Source: Lachnospiraceae bacterium
Lineage (GTDB): Bacteria; Bacillota; Clostridia; Lachnospirales; Lachnospiraceae
Assembly (NCBI GenBank): GCA_024404675.1
Contig: JAKSPO010000002.1
Span: 121,396 to 185,395, forward strand
DNA length: 64,000 nucleotides
Direction of reading: 5' to 3'
The stretch's first letter is position 1. Every line of letters begins with the position of its first letter. The translations under genes were made by a program, and so were the position numbers. Shown here one piece after another: positions 8,694-17,314 of this stretch. The notes under the pieces were generated by a model that was given only the letters and a program-made list of their open reading frames with translations, was not told where the DNA came from and did no database searches.

Positions 8694-9125
8694 ATGAAGA
8701 AGCGTTTTATTCTCATGTGTATGCTTGTGTTGATGCTTTTCGGCGCTGTTTCTTATTCTGAACCGGCCAGAGCAATGGAGGCGGAGGCAGTTTCCGTAAT
8801 GGGAGACACCGTGATTTCTGCGGATGTTGTCTTCCCTGACCATTTGAAGACGGATGACGCCGAGAAGGGCGAAGAGAAGTCTTCCCGTAAGAAGGATAAG
8901 GACGATGACGAAAAGGGGGAGAAATCCTATGTTAAGCGCATTATTGTCGCAGCAGTCATCGGTCTGATTTCAGCCGCAATCACCATCAGCATCATGAAGT
9001 CCGGAATGAACAATGTAGCAAGATCCAGAGCGGCATCCGATTACATTGTGAAGGACAGCTTCCGTTTAACGGGCAACGAGGATCGTTTCCTGCGTACGGA
9101 AGTAGAAAAAAAGAAGAAAAATTAA
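8694..9125 (+). CDS. Short secreted/membrane protein resembling the tail of TPM-domain (YdjH-like) proteins
   Basis: A 143-residue protein with a signal peptide (about residues 1-27, ARA-M cleavage), a highly charged Lys/Asp/Glu linker, one transmembrane helix (about 81-100) and a basic tail. The tail pattern YIVKDSFRLTGNEDRFLRT resembles the C-terminus of TPM-domain proteins that occupy this operon position in other Firmicutes, but the TPM domain itself is absent. It starts 10 bp after the zinc-ribbon gene behind AGGAGG. Homology is inferred from position and the tail motif only. Confidence 0.7.
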   Translation: MKKRFILMCMLVLMLFGAVSYSEPARAMEAEAVSVMGDTVISADVVFPDHLKTDDAEKGEEKSSRKKDKDDDEKGEKSYVKRIIVAAVIGLISAAITISIMKSGMNNVARSRAASDYIVKDSFRLTGNEDRFLRTEVEKKKKN

Positions 9126-9155
9126 TTTTTTGTGTTTTGAAAGGAGAATAACACT

Positions 9156-10448
9156 ATGGGTCTTATTAAAGCTTTATTGGGCGCAGCAGGCGGTACGCTT
9201 GCAGATCAGTGGAAGGAGTTCTTTTATTGCGAGGCATTGGATAAGGATGTTCTCGTAACCAAGGGACAGAAGGTTATCGGCGGTCGTTCCTCCAACACGA
9301 AGGGTAACGACAACATCATCTCCAACGGTTCCGGCATTGCAATTGCTGACGGTCAGGCAATGATCATCGTTGAGCAGGGTAAGGTCGTTGAGTTCTGTGC
9401 AGAGCCCGGCGAGTTCACCTGGGATGCATCCAGCGAGCCGAGCATTTTCACCGGCGGTCTCGGAAGCGGCATTCTGAACACCTTCAAGACGATCGGTAAG
9501 AGATTTGCTTACGGCGGCGACACCGGTAAGGATCAGAGAGTTTATTACTTTAACACCAAGGAGATTCTTGATAACAAGTTCGGCACCCCGAATCCGGTTC
9601 CGTTCCGTGTTGTAGATTCCAAGCTTGGTCTTGATATCGATGTTTCTCTTCGTTGTGCAGGTGTATATTCCTATCGTATTGCCGATCCGCTTCTTTTCTA
9701 TACGAATGTATGCGGTAATGTTTCCGGCGAGTATCGTCGTTCCGAGCTTGAGAACACGCTGAAGACCGAGTTCATCAGCGCACTTCAGCCCGCTCTTGCA
9801 AAGCTTTCCGATATGGAGATCCGTCCGAACCAGATCATCGCACACAACACCGATATCGAGGTTGCTATGAACGATGTTCTCTCTGCTAAATGGGGTAGCT
9901 TCCGCGGTCTGACCGTAGTTAACGTAGCAATCGGTACCGTTACGCTTCCCGAAGAGGATCAGGAGCTCATCAAGATGGCTCAGAGAAATGCGATCTACAA
10001 GGATCCTACCATGGGCGCTGCAGCTACCATCGGAGCAAATGCAGATGCTGTTCTTGCAGCTGCAAAGAACCCGAACGGTGCAGTTACCGGCCTTATGGGC
10101 GTTGGTATGGTAAACGGTATGGGCGCTGCGCAGAACGCTGCTAACCTTTACGCTATGGGCGCTGCACAGCAGGCTGCTGCTCAGCCGGCTGCAGATTCCT
10201 GGAATTGCCCTAAGTGCGGTGCTACCGTAAGCGGCAACTTCTGCACCAACTGCGGAACCGCTAAGCCGGCTCCCGCAGGCACCTGGACCTGCCCTAAGTG
10301 CGGCACTCCTTCAAGCGGCAACTTCTGCACCAACTGCGGTACCGCTAAGCCGGCAGCACAGAAGGCAGTATGCGCAGCTTGCGGCTACGAGGCTCCGGAA
10401 GGACAGTCTCCGAAGTTCTGCCCGCAGTGCGGAAAGCCGATGGCTTAA
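9156..10448 (+). CDS. SPFH-domain protein with C-terminal zinc ribbons (YdjI-like)
   Basis: A 430-residue protein. Residues about 1-290 form the SPFH/virion-core-like domain (LVTKGQKVIGGRSSNTKG, VEQGKVVEFCAEPGEFTWD, then RCAGVYSYRIADPLLFY). An Ala/Gly/Met-rich stretch follows, then three zinc ribbons: two near-identical copies CPKCG..FCTNCGTAKP and a third CAACG..FCPQCGKP. B. subtilis YdjI of this type associates with membranes. It has a strong ribosome site (AAAGGAG) and codon use suggesting high expression. It should act with the two upstream products at the membrane. Confidence 0.88.
   Translation: MGLIKALLGAAGGTLADQWKEFFYCEALDKDVLVTKGQKVIGGRSSNTKGNDNIISNGSGIAIADGQAMIIVEQGKVVEFCAEPGEFTWDASSEPSIFTGGLGSGILNTFKTIGKRFAYGGDTGKDQRVYYFNTKEILDNKFGTPNPVPFRVVDSKLGLDIDVSLRCAGVYSYRIADPLLFYTNVCGNVSGEYRRSELENTLKTEFISALQPALAKLSDMEIRPNQIIAHNTDIEVAMNDVLSAKWGSFRGLTVVNVAIGTVTLPEEDQELIKMAQRNAIYKDPTMGAAATIGANADAVLAAAKNPNGAVTGLMGVGMVNGMGAAQNAANLYAMGAAQQAAAQPAADSWNCPKCGATVSGNFCTNCGTAKPAPAGTWTCPKCGTPSSGNFCTNCGTAKPAAQKAVCAACGYEAPEGQSPKFCPQCGKPMA
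10199..10360 (+). repeat. Tandem zinc-ribbon coding repeat
   Basis: Two adjacent segments, each encoding about 23 residues ending in FCTNCGTAKPA, are nearly identical at DNA level (for example GGCAACTTCTGCACCAACTG in both). This indicates a recent internal duplication. Confidence 0.85.
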
Positions 10449-10474
10449 TGATTTTCGAATTATGATTTGATGAT

Positions 10475-10508
10475 ATTGCCGGCAGAGCAGCTTTGCTTTG
10501 CCGGCAAT
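10475..10508 (+). promoter_or_regulatory. Perfect long hairpin after the SPFH gene
   Basis: A 15-bp stem including one G-U pair, outer arms ATTGCCGGCA/TGCCGGCAAT, closed by a GCTT tetraloop. No T-run follows, so it may protect the upstream mRNA 3' end or partly terminate before the next gene. Confidence 0.6.
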
Positions 10509-10537
10509 AAAATCGGTACGAGAGGGAGGAATCGGAG

Positions 10538-11170
10538 ATGGGTATTTTTGATGCGCTTCGCAGAAGTACGGAAAGAGTTTTCGAGCATCAGGCAAGAAAG
10601 CTTATCAATAAGGCGGAGAACAAGCTGATCAATGAGGCAGAGGAGTCTTTGAAGAATCACCGGATGGTTACAAGAGAGTTCACCTACCAGGCGCTTCCGA
10701 GAACACTTGAGGAGCTGAAGGCAGTACAGAAGTGTCCGCAGGATGTTTTTGAAACGGCAGCGCTTGCAGTACTTGCGCTGAATGTTTACGAGAGCGATCC
10801 GGATGCGTGCGCAGCGATGCTTGATTATTTGAACGGACCGGATGCGGTTGCCAATCGTGATCTGCAGCTGATTCGGACGCAGTTCATGGGCGATGCGAAG
10901 TACACCGTGCGCTCCTATTTTAAGGGCGCAGGTCCGCAGAATAATTATACGCCGACAATGCCCTATACGGTTACCGTCCATGATAATCCGTACAGCTACC
11001 AGAATCAGCAGGAGGGCTATATCAGCCTGTTTATTCCGAGCGGCGGAGCCGACACCGACCGTCAGATAACACTTCGTACCAAGCCCTCGACCGGTGAGTG
11101 GTTCATCCATTCCTGGCAGGGACTTCTGATGGGAATTCGTACGGCTGATGAGGCCAATCCCTGGGCTTAG
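10538..11170 (+). CDS. DUF6935-like protein
   Basis: A 210-residue soluble protein without signal or membrane segments. The N-terminus is helical and charged (residues 1-45). The C-terminus SGGADTDRQITLRTKPSTGEWFIHSWQGLL...NPWA matches my memory of DUF6935, common in Lachnospiraceae and often near zinc-ribbon/SPFH genes. Start ATG 10538 follows GAGGGAGGAATCGGAG. Function unknown; the position suggests it belongs with the SPFH operon. Confidence 0.65.
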   Translation: MGIFDALRRSTERVFEHQARKLINKAENKLINEAEESLKNHRMVTREFTYQALPRTLEELKAVQKCPQDVFETAALAVLALNVYESDPDACAAMLDYLNGPDAVANRDLQLIRTQFMGDAKYTVRSYFKGAGPQNNYTPTMPYTVTVHDNPYSYQNQQEGYISLFIPSGGADTDRQITLRTKPSTGEWFIHSWQGLLMGIRTADEANPWA

Positions 11171-11230
11171 GCGTGCCCGATAGTGACGGACACACATATC
11201 TGGAGAAAGTATTGTGAAAGGGAGGCAGCT

Positions 11231-12676
11231 ATGGAAGAGGATACTATCATCGGTGAGCCGATGAATTCCGAAGGGGAACGACCGACCGCGGAGAATCATC
11301 CTCGGAGACGCAAAGAGGACAAGGAAGGCTTTCAGCATCGTTTCGCGGGAACGAAGGAATTTCGTACGCAGGGACTTGTTGCTTTCTTCGTGCTGGCGGC
11401 GGTTCTTTTATTTTATTATGTTTTGAAATCATTGCCGGTTGTTGCGAGCGCACTTGCAAGAGTGCTTCGTGCGATTGCACCTGCAATATGGGGCTTCTGT
11501 ATCGCCTTCTTGCTGAATCCCATCGTTAAGTTTTTCGAGAAGCAGTTCTATAAGCTTGGCAAAAAGCGTAAGTCGAAGAAGGGTGAGACACCCGAGCAGC
11601 GAGAGACGCGTCTCCGCGGACGATCCCGCGGATTTGCGATTCTGGTCACTATGATCTGTGCGCTTTCCGTAGTAACGCTTCTCATTGTGGCGATTATTCC
11701 TCAGTTCAATGCAAGCATTCAGATGCTGGTGGAAAATATTCCGACCTATACCAATGATCTGAGGGATTCTTTGGATCGGCTGGTGTCTAAGAACAAAGCG
11801 ATCGAGCGTGTGATGAGGCCTATCATCGATTCGCTGATCAAAGAGCTGAATGATCCGCTCGATTCCAAGCTTGCGGTTGTTCTACAGTTCGCGGGTGGCT
11901 GGGTTGTTACCGGTGTAAAGGCAGTAGCCCGATTCCTTTTCAACCTTTTGATCGGTATTATCTTCTCGATTTATTTGATGAAGGATAAGGAATATCTGAT
12001 TGGTATTATGAAGAAGCTTCTCTTCGGTATCCTTCCGAAGAAGACCGCTAAGATTACCGTTCAGACACTTCATAAGGCAAATGGAATCTTCAACACGGCA
12101 ATTCTCGGTAAGATTCTTGACTCGATGATTATCGGAATGCTTTGCTTCATCGGAACAAGCATCCTCGGCTGCTTCTTCGATGGCATCGCACAGTATAAGG
12201 GTCTTGTGAGTATTATCGTCGGTGTGACCAACGTCATTCCGTTCTTCGGACCGTTCATCGGCGGCATCCCGTGCGCGCTTCTGATCTTCTGTATCAGACC
12301 GCTTCACGGACTTGTCTTTGCAGCATTTGTCCTTGTACTGCAGCAGTTTGACGGAAACTATCTTGATCCGCATGTTGTCGGTAAGAGAGTCGGTCTTCGT
12401 CCGGTATATGTACTCTTTGCATGTATGCTTTTCTCTAACCTTTGGGGTCTTGTCGGAATGCTTGTTGCGGTTCCCTCCTTCGCTCTTGTATATTCTATCG
12501 TGAAGTCTTACTTAGAGGTTAAGCTTGCAGCGAAGAATCTGCCTACGGACACCTTGAGCTATATGGAGATCCCCGGCGCAACGCTTGTGAAAAATGCCGA
12601 AATGAATGCACTCATTAACGGCGTTGACGGAGAAGCACCCGGTGCAGATAAGAACGAAAAGACAATGAATTGTTAA
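11231..12676 (+). CDS. AI-2E family transporter
   Basis: A 481-residue membrane protein of the PerM/AI-2E transporter family with about 7-8 transmembrane helices: two near residues 50-100, one near 140-170, and the remainder after residue 230. Family motifs visible are FNLLIGIIFSIYLMKDKE and VIPFFGPFIGGIP followed by QQFDGNYLDPHVVGKRVGLRP. A charged cytoplasmic N-terminal extension (about 45 residues) precedes helix 1. The start is ATG 11231 behind GGGAGGCAGCT. Substrate is unknown; family members include AI-2 exporters and Na+/H+ antiporters. Confidence 0.92.
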   Translation: MEEDTIIGEPMNSEGERPTAENHPRRRKEDKEGFQHRFAGTKEFRTQGLVAFFVLAAVLLFYYVLKSLPVVASALARVLRAIAPAIWGFCIAFLLNPIVKFFEKQFYKLGKKRKSKKGETPEQRETRLRGRSRGFAILVTMICALSVVTLLIVAIIPQFNASIQMLVENIPTYTNDLRDSLDRLVSKNKAIERVMRPIIDSLIKELNDPLDSKLAVVLQFAGGWVVTGVKAVARFLFNLLIGIIFSIYLMKDKEYLIGIMKKLLFGILPKKTAKITVQTLHKANGIFNTAILGKILDSMIIGMLCFIGTSILGCFFDGIAQYKGLVSIIVGVTNVIPFFGPFIGGIPCALLIFCIRPLHGLVFAAFVLVLQQFDGNYLDPHVVGKRVGLRPVYVLFACMLFSNLWGLVGMLVAVPSFALVYSIVKSYLEVKLAAKNLPTDTLSYMEIPGATLVKNAEMNALINGVDGEAPGADKNEKTMNC

Positions 12677-12699
12677 TTGCCGAATAAACATACTTAAAG

Positions 12700-12745
12700 A
12701 TAATGAAACCCGCGAGCGGTAATTCCTGTTCGCGGGTTTCGTTAT
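12700..12745. terminator. Bidirectional-looking terminator between convergent genes
   Basis: A stem of about 16 bp with one mismatch (GAAACCCGCGA/TCGCGGGTTTC core) lies between the AI-2E gene and nrdG. T-tracts are weak on both sides. Confidence 0.7.
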
Positions 12746-12754
12746 GTCTATGTA

Positions 12755-13450
12755 TTATTCATTGCCACGTAGTAGCACATTCGGTATGTCCGGAAGAAGA
12801 ATGGAACGGAACTGTTCGAGTACTTCTGCGCTCGGGGCATGATAGACACCGGGGGTCAGAACCTCGGGGGCATCTCGGTACGGCTGCAGATAGTAAGCTT
12901 TGCAGCCCTTAAGCCATTGCCCAATCTCCGAGACGGCTGTTTCGTCATGGAGTTCCTTGCAAAGGGTTGTTCGAAACTCATAGGGAATCGTACCGTTCAT
13001 TAAAAGCTGTACGCTTTCCTCGATGGCGGCGATGGATAAGCCGGGGACGCCTACGGTTTCAGCATATCTGGAACGGCAATTTTTGATATCCATGGCGACA
13101 TAATCGACAAGTCCTTTGTCAAAAAGAGACCGGAGCATCTTGGGAGACTGGCCGTTGGTATCAAGCTTTACTAAGAAGCCGAGTGCCTTCACCTTATGAA
13201 GAAATTCCGGCAGATCAGCATGGATCGTTGGCTCGCCGCCGGATACGGTAATGCCTTCGAGCTTCCGGGTCCTGGTCTTCAGGAAAGCAAGAAGCTCCTC
13301 CTCGGAAAGAAGGGGAGAGCTGCCAGGGTGCACAAGGCCGCCGTTATGGCAGTAGGGGCAACGGAAATTGCAGCCGCCGGTAAATACCGTACAGGCAACT
13401 TGCCCGGGATAATCAAGAAGTGTCAGTTTCTGTAATCCAAAGAAATCCAT
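12755..13450 (-). CDS. nrdG: Anaerobic ribonucleoside-triphosphate reductase activating protein
   Basis: A 231-residue radical SAM activase. The N-terminus GLQKLTLLDYPGQVACTVF and the cluster motif CNFRCPYC (residues 27-34) are typical of the NrdG type that installs the glycyl radical on the class III reductase. TVSGGEPT contacts SAM. It starts behind GCGAGGACCGG, 33 bp after tadA on the same strand. The reductase gene nrdD is not in the window. Confidence 0.9.
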   Translation of the reverse strand: MDFFGLQKLTLLDYPGQVACTVFTGGCNFRCPYCHNGGLVHPGSSPLLSEEELLAFLKTRTRKLEGITVSGGEPTIHADLPEFLHKVKALGFLVKLDTNGQSPKMLRSLFDKGLVDYVAMDIKNCRSRYAETVGVPGLSIAAIEESVQLLMNGTIPYEFRTTLCKELHDETAVSEIGQWLKGCKAYYLQPYRDAPEVLTPGVYHAPSAEVLEQFRSILLPDIPNVLLRGNE

Positions 13451-13483
13451 CCGGTCCTCGCTCTGTTCTGCGTCTTTACGAAG

Positions 13484-13978
13484 CTAGGCCTCGCTATTAG
13501 GCCGCTTACCCTCTCTTTTTCGCATATCGCGGAAGAAGCTCTGCAAAACTTCGCTGCACTCTTCGCGAAGAATACCGCGCGTGATCTCGACCTGGTGGTT
13601 GAATTCCTTCATCTGCAGCAGGTTAAGAATCGAACCGGCGCAGCCTGCCTTCGGGTTGTCCGTTCCGATGACGACACGGTCGAGACGGGATTGCACGATT
13701 GCTCCGGCACACATCTGACAGGGCTCAAGCGTAACATACATCGTACAGCCCTCGAGCCGCCAGTCGCCAATCACCTTACAGGCCTGGCGAATCGCGGTGA
13801 TTTCCGCATGCGCAAGCGTTGTATGCTTGTTCTTTCGAAGGTTGAAGCCGCGGCCGATAATCTTGCCTTCATAAAGGATGACGCAGCCGATGGGAACCTC
13901 GCCGAGCATAGCCGCGCGGTCTGCCTGATGCAGTGCTTTTTTCATGAAATATACATCGTCCCGAAGCTTTGCAGCCAT
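13484..13978 (-). CDS. tadA: tRNA-specific adenosine deaminase TadA
   Basis: A 164-residue zinc deaminase converting A34 to inosine in the tRNA-Arg(ACG) anticodon. The catalytic HAE (TTLAHAEITAI) and zinc ligands PCQMC are intact, as is the GEVPIGCVI motif. ATG 13978 is chosen for the excellent AAAGGAGGACAGC site; a start at 13996 is unsupported. It is cotranscribed with nrdG. Confidence 0.95.
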   Translation of the reverse strand: MAAKLRDDVYFMKKALHQADRAAMLGEVPIGCVILYEGKIIGRGFNLRKNKHTTLAHAEITAIRQACKVIGDWRLEGCTMYVTLEPCQMCAGAIVQSRLDRVVIGTDNPKAGCAGSILNLLQMKEFNHQVEITRGILREECSEVLQSFFRDMRKREGKRPNSEA

Positions 13979-14011
13979 GCTGTCCTCCTTTGTCAACCCT
14001 TATTTTTTATC

Positions 14012-14040
14012 AGTATAGCATTGAAACAGAAAAATGTATA
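14012..14040 (-). promoter_or_regulatory. Promoter of tadA-nrdG
   Basis: Minus strand TATACA (14035-14040), 17-bp spacer, TATACT (14012-14017), about 34 nt upstream of tadA. Confidence 0.55.
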
Positions 14041-14079
14041 CTTTTATTGCAGAAAAATAGCAAAAAATCGCTTTTTCGG

Positions 14080-14108
14080 TTGAATTCCAACGGATTTCAT
14101 AGTAAAAT
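14080..14108 (+). promoter_or_regulatory. Promoter of the LacI-like/GGDEF-galK operon
   Basis: TTGAAT (14080-14085), 17-bp spacer, TAAAAT (14103-14108), 65 nt upstream of the start codon. Confidence 0.65.
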
Positions 14109-14172
14109 ATTATAAGTGATTTTTTGTTGCGCGTGAGGTCACCAGCATATTTTTTCAGGAGGAGTCGCGTTT

Positions 14173-16080
14173 ATGAAGCTTGCACAATGCAAGAAAATAG
14201 CCATCATCGTATGCCGTAGTGCCGCTGAATATCAGTACATTCTTTTGAACCGTCTGATTATGAAGGCGAAAGAGTACGGATATTATGCCCTTGTCTATTC
14301 CTGTTTCGACAAATACGGTGCAAACGATGCCTATGACCGTGGTGAGGCATTGATTGCCGATTTGCCGGATTTTTCGCAGATGGATGGTGTGGTTATAGCT
14401 GCCGACACCTTCGAGATTCACGAGGTTGCGGACAAGATCGTTCAACTGATTCGTGACCATGCAACCTGCCCTGTAGTAAGCGTTCGACGTAAGATTGACG
14501 GCTTCTGCAATGTGCTGGTCGATGATGAGAATTCCATGGTTGATATTATGGAGCATATGATTCAGGAGCACGGCGTCCGTGATTTCTGCTATGTGAGCGG
14601 TCCGAAAGACCACCCGGATGCGGTTAACCGACTGCGTTGCTTCCGAAAGGTTCTTACAAGGCATCAGATTGATATATCGGAAAATGATATCTATCACGGA
14701 GATTTCTGGCGTGATTGCGGTCCGGATGCAGTAAGGCATCTGCTTGAAGGAAGAGCAGGTACTCCGGAGGCTATCGTATGCGCCAATGACTATATGGCCA
14801 TTTCTGTAATCAATGAGCTGCAACGGCTTGGTTATCGCGTTCCCGATGATATCGCGGTTACCGGCTTTGATGATATTTCCGAGACGGAGGCGACCGCACC
14901 GACGTTAACCTCTGTCCGTGTGGACATCCGCGAGATGGCAGACCGTGCCATCGATGCCATCAGACTCCTCGGAGAAGGAGAGAAGGTTCCGGATGTTACC
15001 TTTGTACAGACCCATGTTGTAGCGCGTGAGTCCTGCGGATGTGGCCGAAGAAACGAGGAGCAGCTTGCAAGAGCGGTGCGCAGATATTTTGAAGCGGAGC
15101 AGGAGAACGGCTTCTTCATGCTTCAGACAATGTTTATGGGCATCAACTGCGAGCGCGCCACCGACATCGATGAGCTGAACTCCGTCATATATGAGTTTTT
15201 CAACAGAAACAATGGCGCACGCGACTTTTATATCGTACTGAACGATTATGACTGGAAGGAGCAGGAGGCAGAGGACTTCTCGGGCTTTACCCCGATGGTT
15301 CATCTCAGAACGGCGATTCGTGAGAACCGTCTTTTGGGTCATGTGGACCATGCCTTTGAGCTTGGGGAGATCCTTCCGGAGGAATATATTTGCGAGGAGC
15401 CCTGCGGTTATTATATCGTTCCGCTCCATTATCATGAAGCCTGCCTTGGCTACGGCGTTATCACCTATAACGACGATGCGGTGCCGAATCTGTTCTTCCA
15501 GCCGTTTATCAGTAACATTTGTTCCGCGCTCGAAGAGATTCGCTCCAACATGAAGAAGGAGACGCTGATTAAGGAGCTGCAGCATCTGTACGTAAGCGAT
15601 GTCATGACCGGTCTTTCGAACCGTCGCGGCTTTGAGCAGAAGAGCGTCAGTATGTACGAGACGGCGCGCAGAAAGAAGCAGCCGATGGCGATTATCGGAA
15701 TCGATATGGACGGTCTTAAGGATATTAACGATACCTTCGGACATTCCTTCGGCGATCTGGCGCTGAAGGCAATAGCAAATGCGATGTCGGCGGCCTGCTA
15801 CAACAATGAATTCTGCTACCGCGTTGGCGGTGATGAGTTTGAAGTTCTGGCGTTAAATTATACCGAGGAGATGGTAGAGGAGTATATCAACCGTTTCAAG
15901 GCGTTTTTAACAGACTTCAACAATCGTTCCGGAAGGCCCTACATTGTGCAGGCAAGTATCGGTTATGTTGTTACCGATCCTTCTCTCGGCAGAACCCTTG
16001 GAGAGTGGATGACGATCAGTGATGACCGTATGTACGAGGAGAAGAATGCACGCAGAAAGACGAGGAAGATTATTCGTTAA
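14173..16080 (+). CDS. LacI-type ligand-binding domain fused to a GGDEF diguanylate cyclase
   Basis: A 635-residue cytoplasmic protein without signal peptide or TM segments. Residues about 7-275 are a LacI/Peripla_BP_3 sugar-binding fold (KIAIIVCRSAAEY, CANDYMAISVINELQ, DIAVTGFDDISETEATAPTLTSV) but the N-terminal LacI DNA-binding helix-turn-helix is missing. A helical linker (about 280-470) leads to a GGDEF domain (DVMTGLSNRRGFE near 478, GIDMDGLKDINDTFGH, intact RVGGDEF near 550). The residues before GGDEF (YNNE) do not form the RxxD inhibitory site. It starts behind AGGAGGA and is followed 16 bp later by galK, suggesting galactose or a related sugar as ligand (inference). Confidence 0.88.
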   Translation: MKLAQCKKIAIIVCRSAAEYQYILLNRLIMKAKEYGYYALVYSCFDKYGANDAYDRGEALIADLPDFSQMDGVVIAADTFEIHEVADKIVQLIRDHATCPVVSVRRKIDGFCNVLVDDENSMVDIMEHMIQEHGVRDFCYVSGPKDHPDAVNRLRCFRKVLTRHQIDISENDIYHGDFWRDCGPDAVRHLLEGRAGTPEAIVCANDYMAISVINELQRLGYRVPDDIAVTGFDDISETEATAPTLTSVRVDIREMADRAIDAIRLLGEGEKVPDVTFVQTHVVARESCGCGRRNEEQLARAVRRYFEAEQENGFFMLQTMFMGINCERATDIDELNSVIYEFFNRNNGARDFYIVLNDYDWKEQEAEDFSGFTPMVHLRTAIRENRLLGHVDHAFELGEILPEEYICEEPCGYYIVPLHYHEACLGYGVITYNDDAVPNLFFQPFISNICSALEEIRSNMKKETLIKELQHLYVSDVMTGLSNRRGFEQKSVSMYETARRKKQPMAIIGIDMDGLKDINDTFGHSFGDLALKAIANAMSAACYNNEFCYRVGGDEFEVLALNYTEEMVEEYINRFKAFLTDFNNRSGRPYIVQASIGYVVTDPSLGRTLGEWMTISDDRMYEEKNARRKTRKIIR

Positions 16081-16096
16081 GTGATTCGGGGGATGT

Positions 16097-17257
16097 ATGG
16101 AACTTAGAAAGAAATTTGTTGAGATATTCGGCGAAGGTGGAGATATTCGCGAGTATTTTGCGCCGGGACGCGTGAATCTGATCGGCGAACATACCGACTA
16201 TAACGGCGGACATGTATTTCCGTGTGCGCTGACGATCGGAACCTATGCGTGCGCGAGACTTCGAGAGGACGGCGTGCTTCGGTTTTATTCCGAGAATTTT
16301 CCAAAGCAGGGTGTTTTGGAAACCGCAATAGACGATACGGTATATCATAAGGAGCTGTCCTGGAGCAACTATCCAAGAGGCGTCATTCAGGCGGCGGCCG
16401 AGATGGGGTATGCTATAGACAGAGGAATGGATATCCTTTACTACGGTACGATTCCCAATTCCTCGGGACTTTCCTCCTCGGCATCGATTGAGATTCTGAC
16501 AGGATATGTGCTTCGTGACCTGTTCGGCTTCGACTTCGATGGTGTGACCAATGCCTTAATCGGGCAGCGCGCAGAGAACCGTTTCATCGGCGTAAACTGC
16601 GGCATCATGGATCAGTTTGCAATCTCGATGGGAAGAAAGGACAGTGCGATATTCCTTGATACGGCGACATTGCAGTATGAATACGCACCAATCGAGCTTT
16701 CGGGTGTACGGATTGTTATTATGAATACCAATAAAAAGCGCGGACTCGGCGATTCCAAGTATAACGAAAGACGCGCAGAGTGTGAGCAGGCGCTTGCCGA
16801 GCTTAAAAAGGTTCTTCCGATTTCGTCGCTCGGTGAGCTTGACGAGATACAGTTTGAGGCCAACATAACGGCAATCTCGTCTCCGATATGCAGAAAGCGT
16901 GCAAGACATGCGGTTTATGAGAATCAGAGAACCTTACAGGCGGTTGCGGCACTTCGCTCAGGCGACCTTGCAGGTTTTGGCGAACTGATGAATGCATCAC
17001 ACATCTCACTTCGTGACGAGTACGAGGTTACCGGAACGGAGCTTGATACACTGGTCAGCGCAGCCTGGCAGCAGGAGGGTGTGATCGGCGCGAGAATGAC
17101 CGGCGCCGGCTTTGGCGGCTGTGCGGTCAGCCTTGTGAAGGAGGAATGTGTCCCGGCATTTATCGAAGGAGTCGGCGCAAGCTACCTTGCGGCAATCGGT
17201 TACGAGGCAACCTTTTATGTTGTCGAAATCGGCGACGGACCGACAAGAATTTCGTAG
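16097..17257 (+). CDS. galK: Galactokinase
   Basis: A 386-residue GHMP kinase phosphorylating galactose to galactose-1-phosphate (Leloir pathway). Motifs are complete: PGRVNLIGEHTDYNGG near residue 23, GLSSSASIE near 125 and MTGAGFGGCAVSL near 334. Length is normal. It starts 16 bp after the LacI/GGDEF gene, preceded by GGGGG, so the two are almost certainly cotranscribed. No galT or galE is nearby. Confidence 0.95.
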   Translation: MELRKKFVEIFGEGGDIREYFAPGRVNLIGEHTDYNGGHVFPCALTIGTYACARLREDGVLRFYSENFPKQGVLETAIDDTVYHKELSWSNYPRGVIQAAAEMGYAIDRGMDILYYGTIPNSSGLSSSASIEILTGYVLRDLFGFDFDGVTNALIGQRAENRFIGVNCGIMDQFAISMGRKDSAIFLDTATLQYEYAPIELSGVRIVIMNTNKKRGLGDSKYNERRAECEQALAELKKVLPISSLGELDEIQFEANITAISSPICRKRARHAVYENQRTLQAVAALRSGDLAGFGELMNASHISLRDEYEVTGTELDTLVSAAWQQEGVIGARMTGAGFGGCAVSLVKEECVPAFIEGVGASYLAAIGYEATFYVVEIGDGPTRIS

Positions 17258-17314
17258 GTGAAAGTAACCCGAAGGGCAATGAATGGGGCATTTTGAATAT
17301 TAGGGAAGGGGAAT

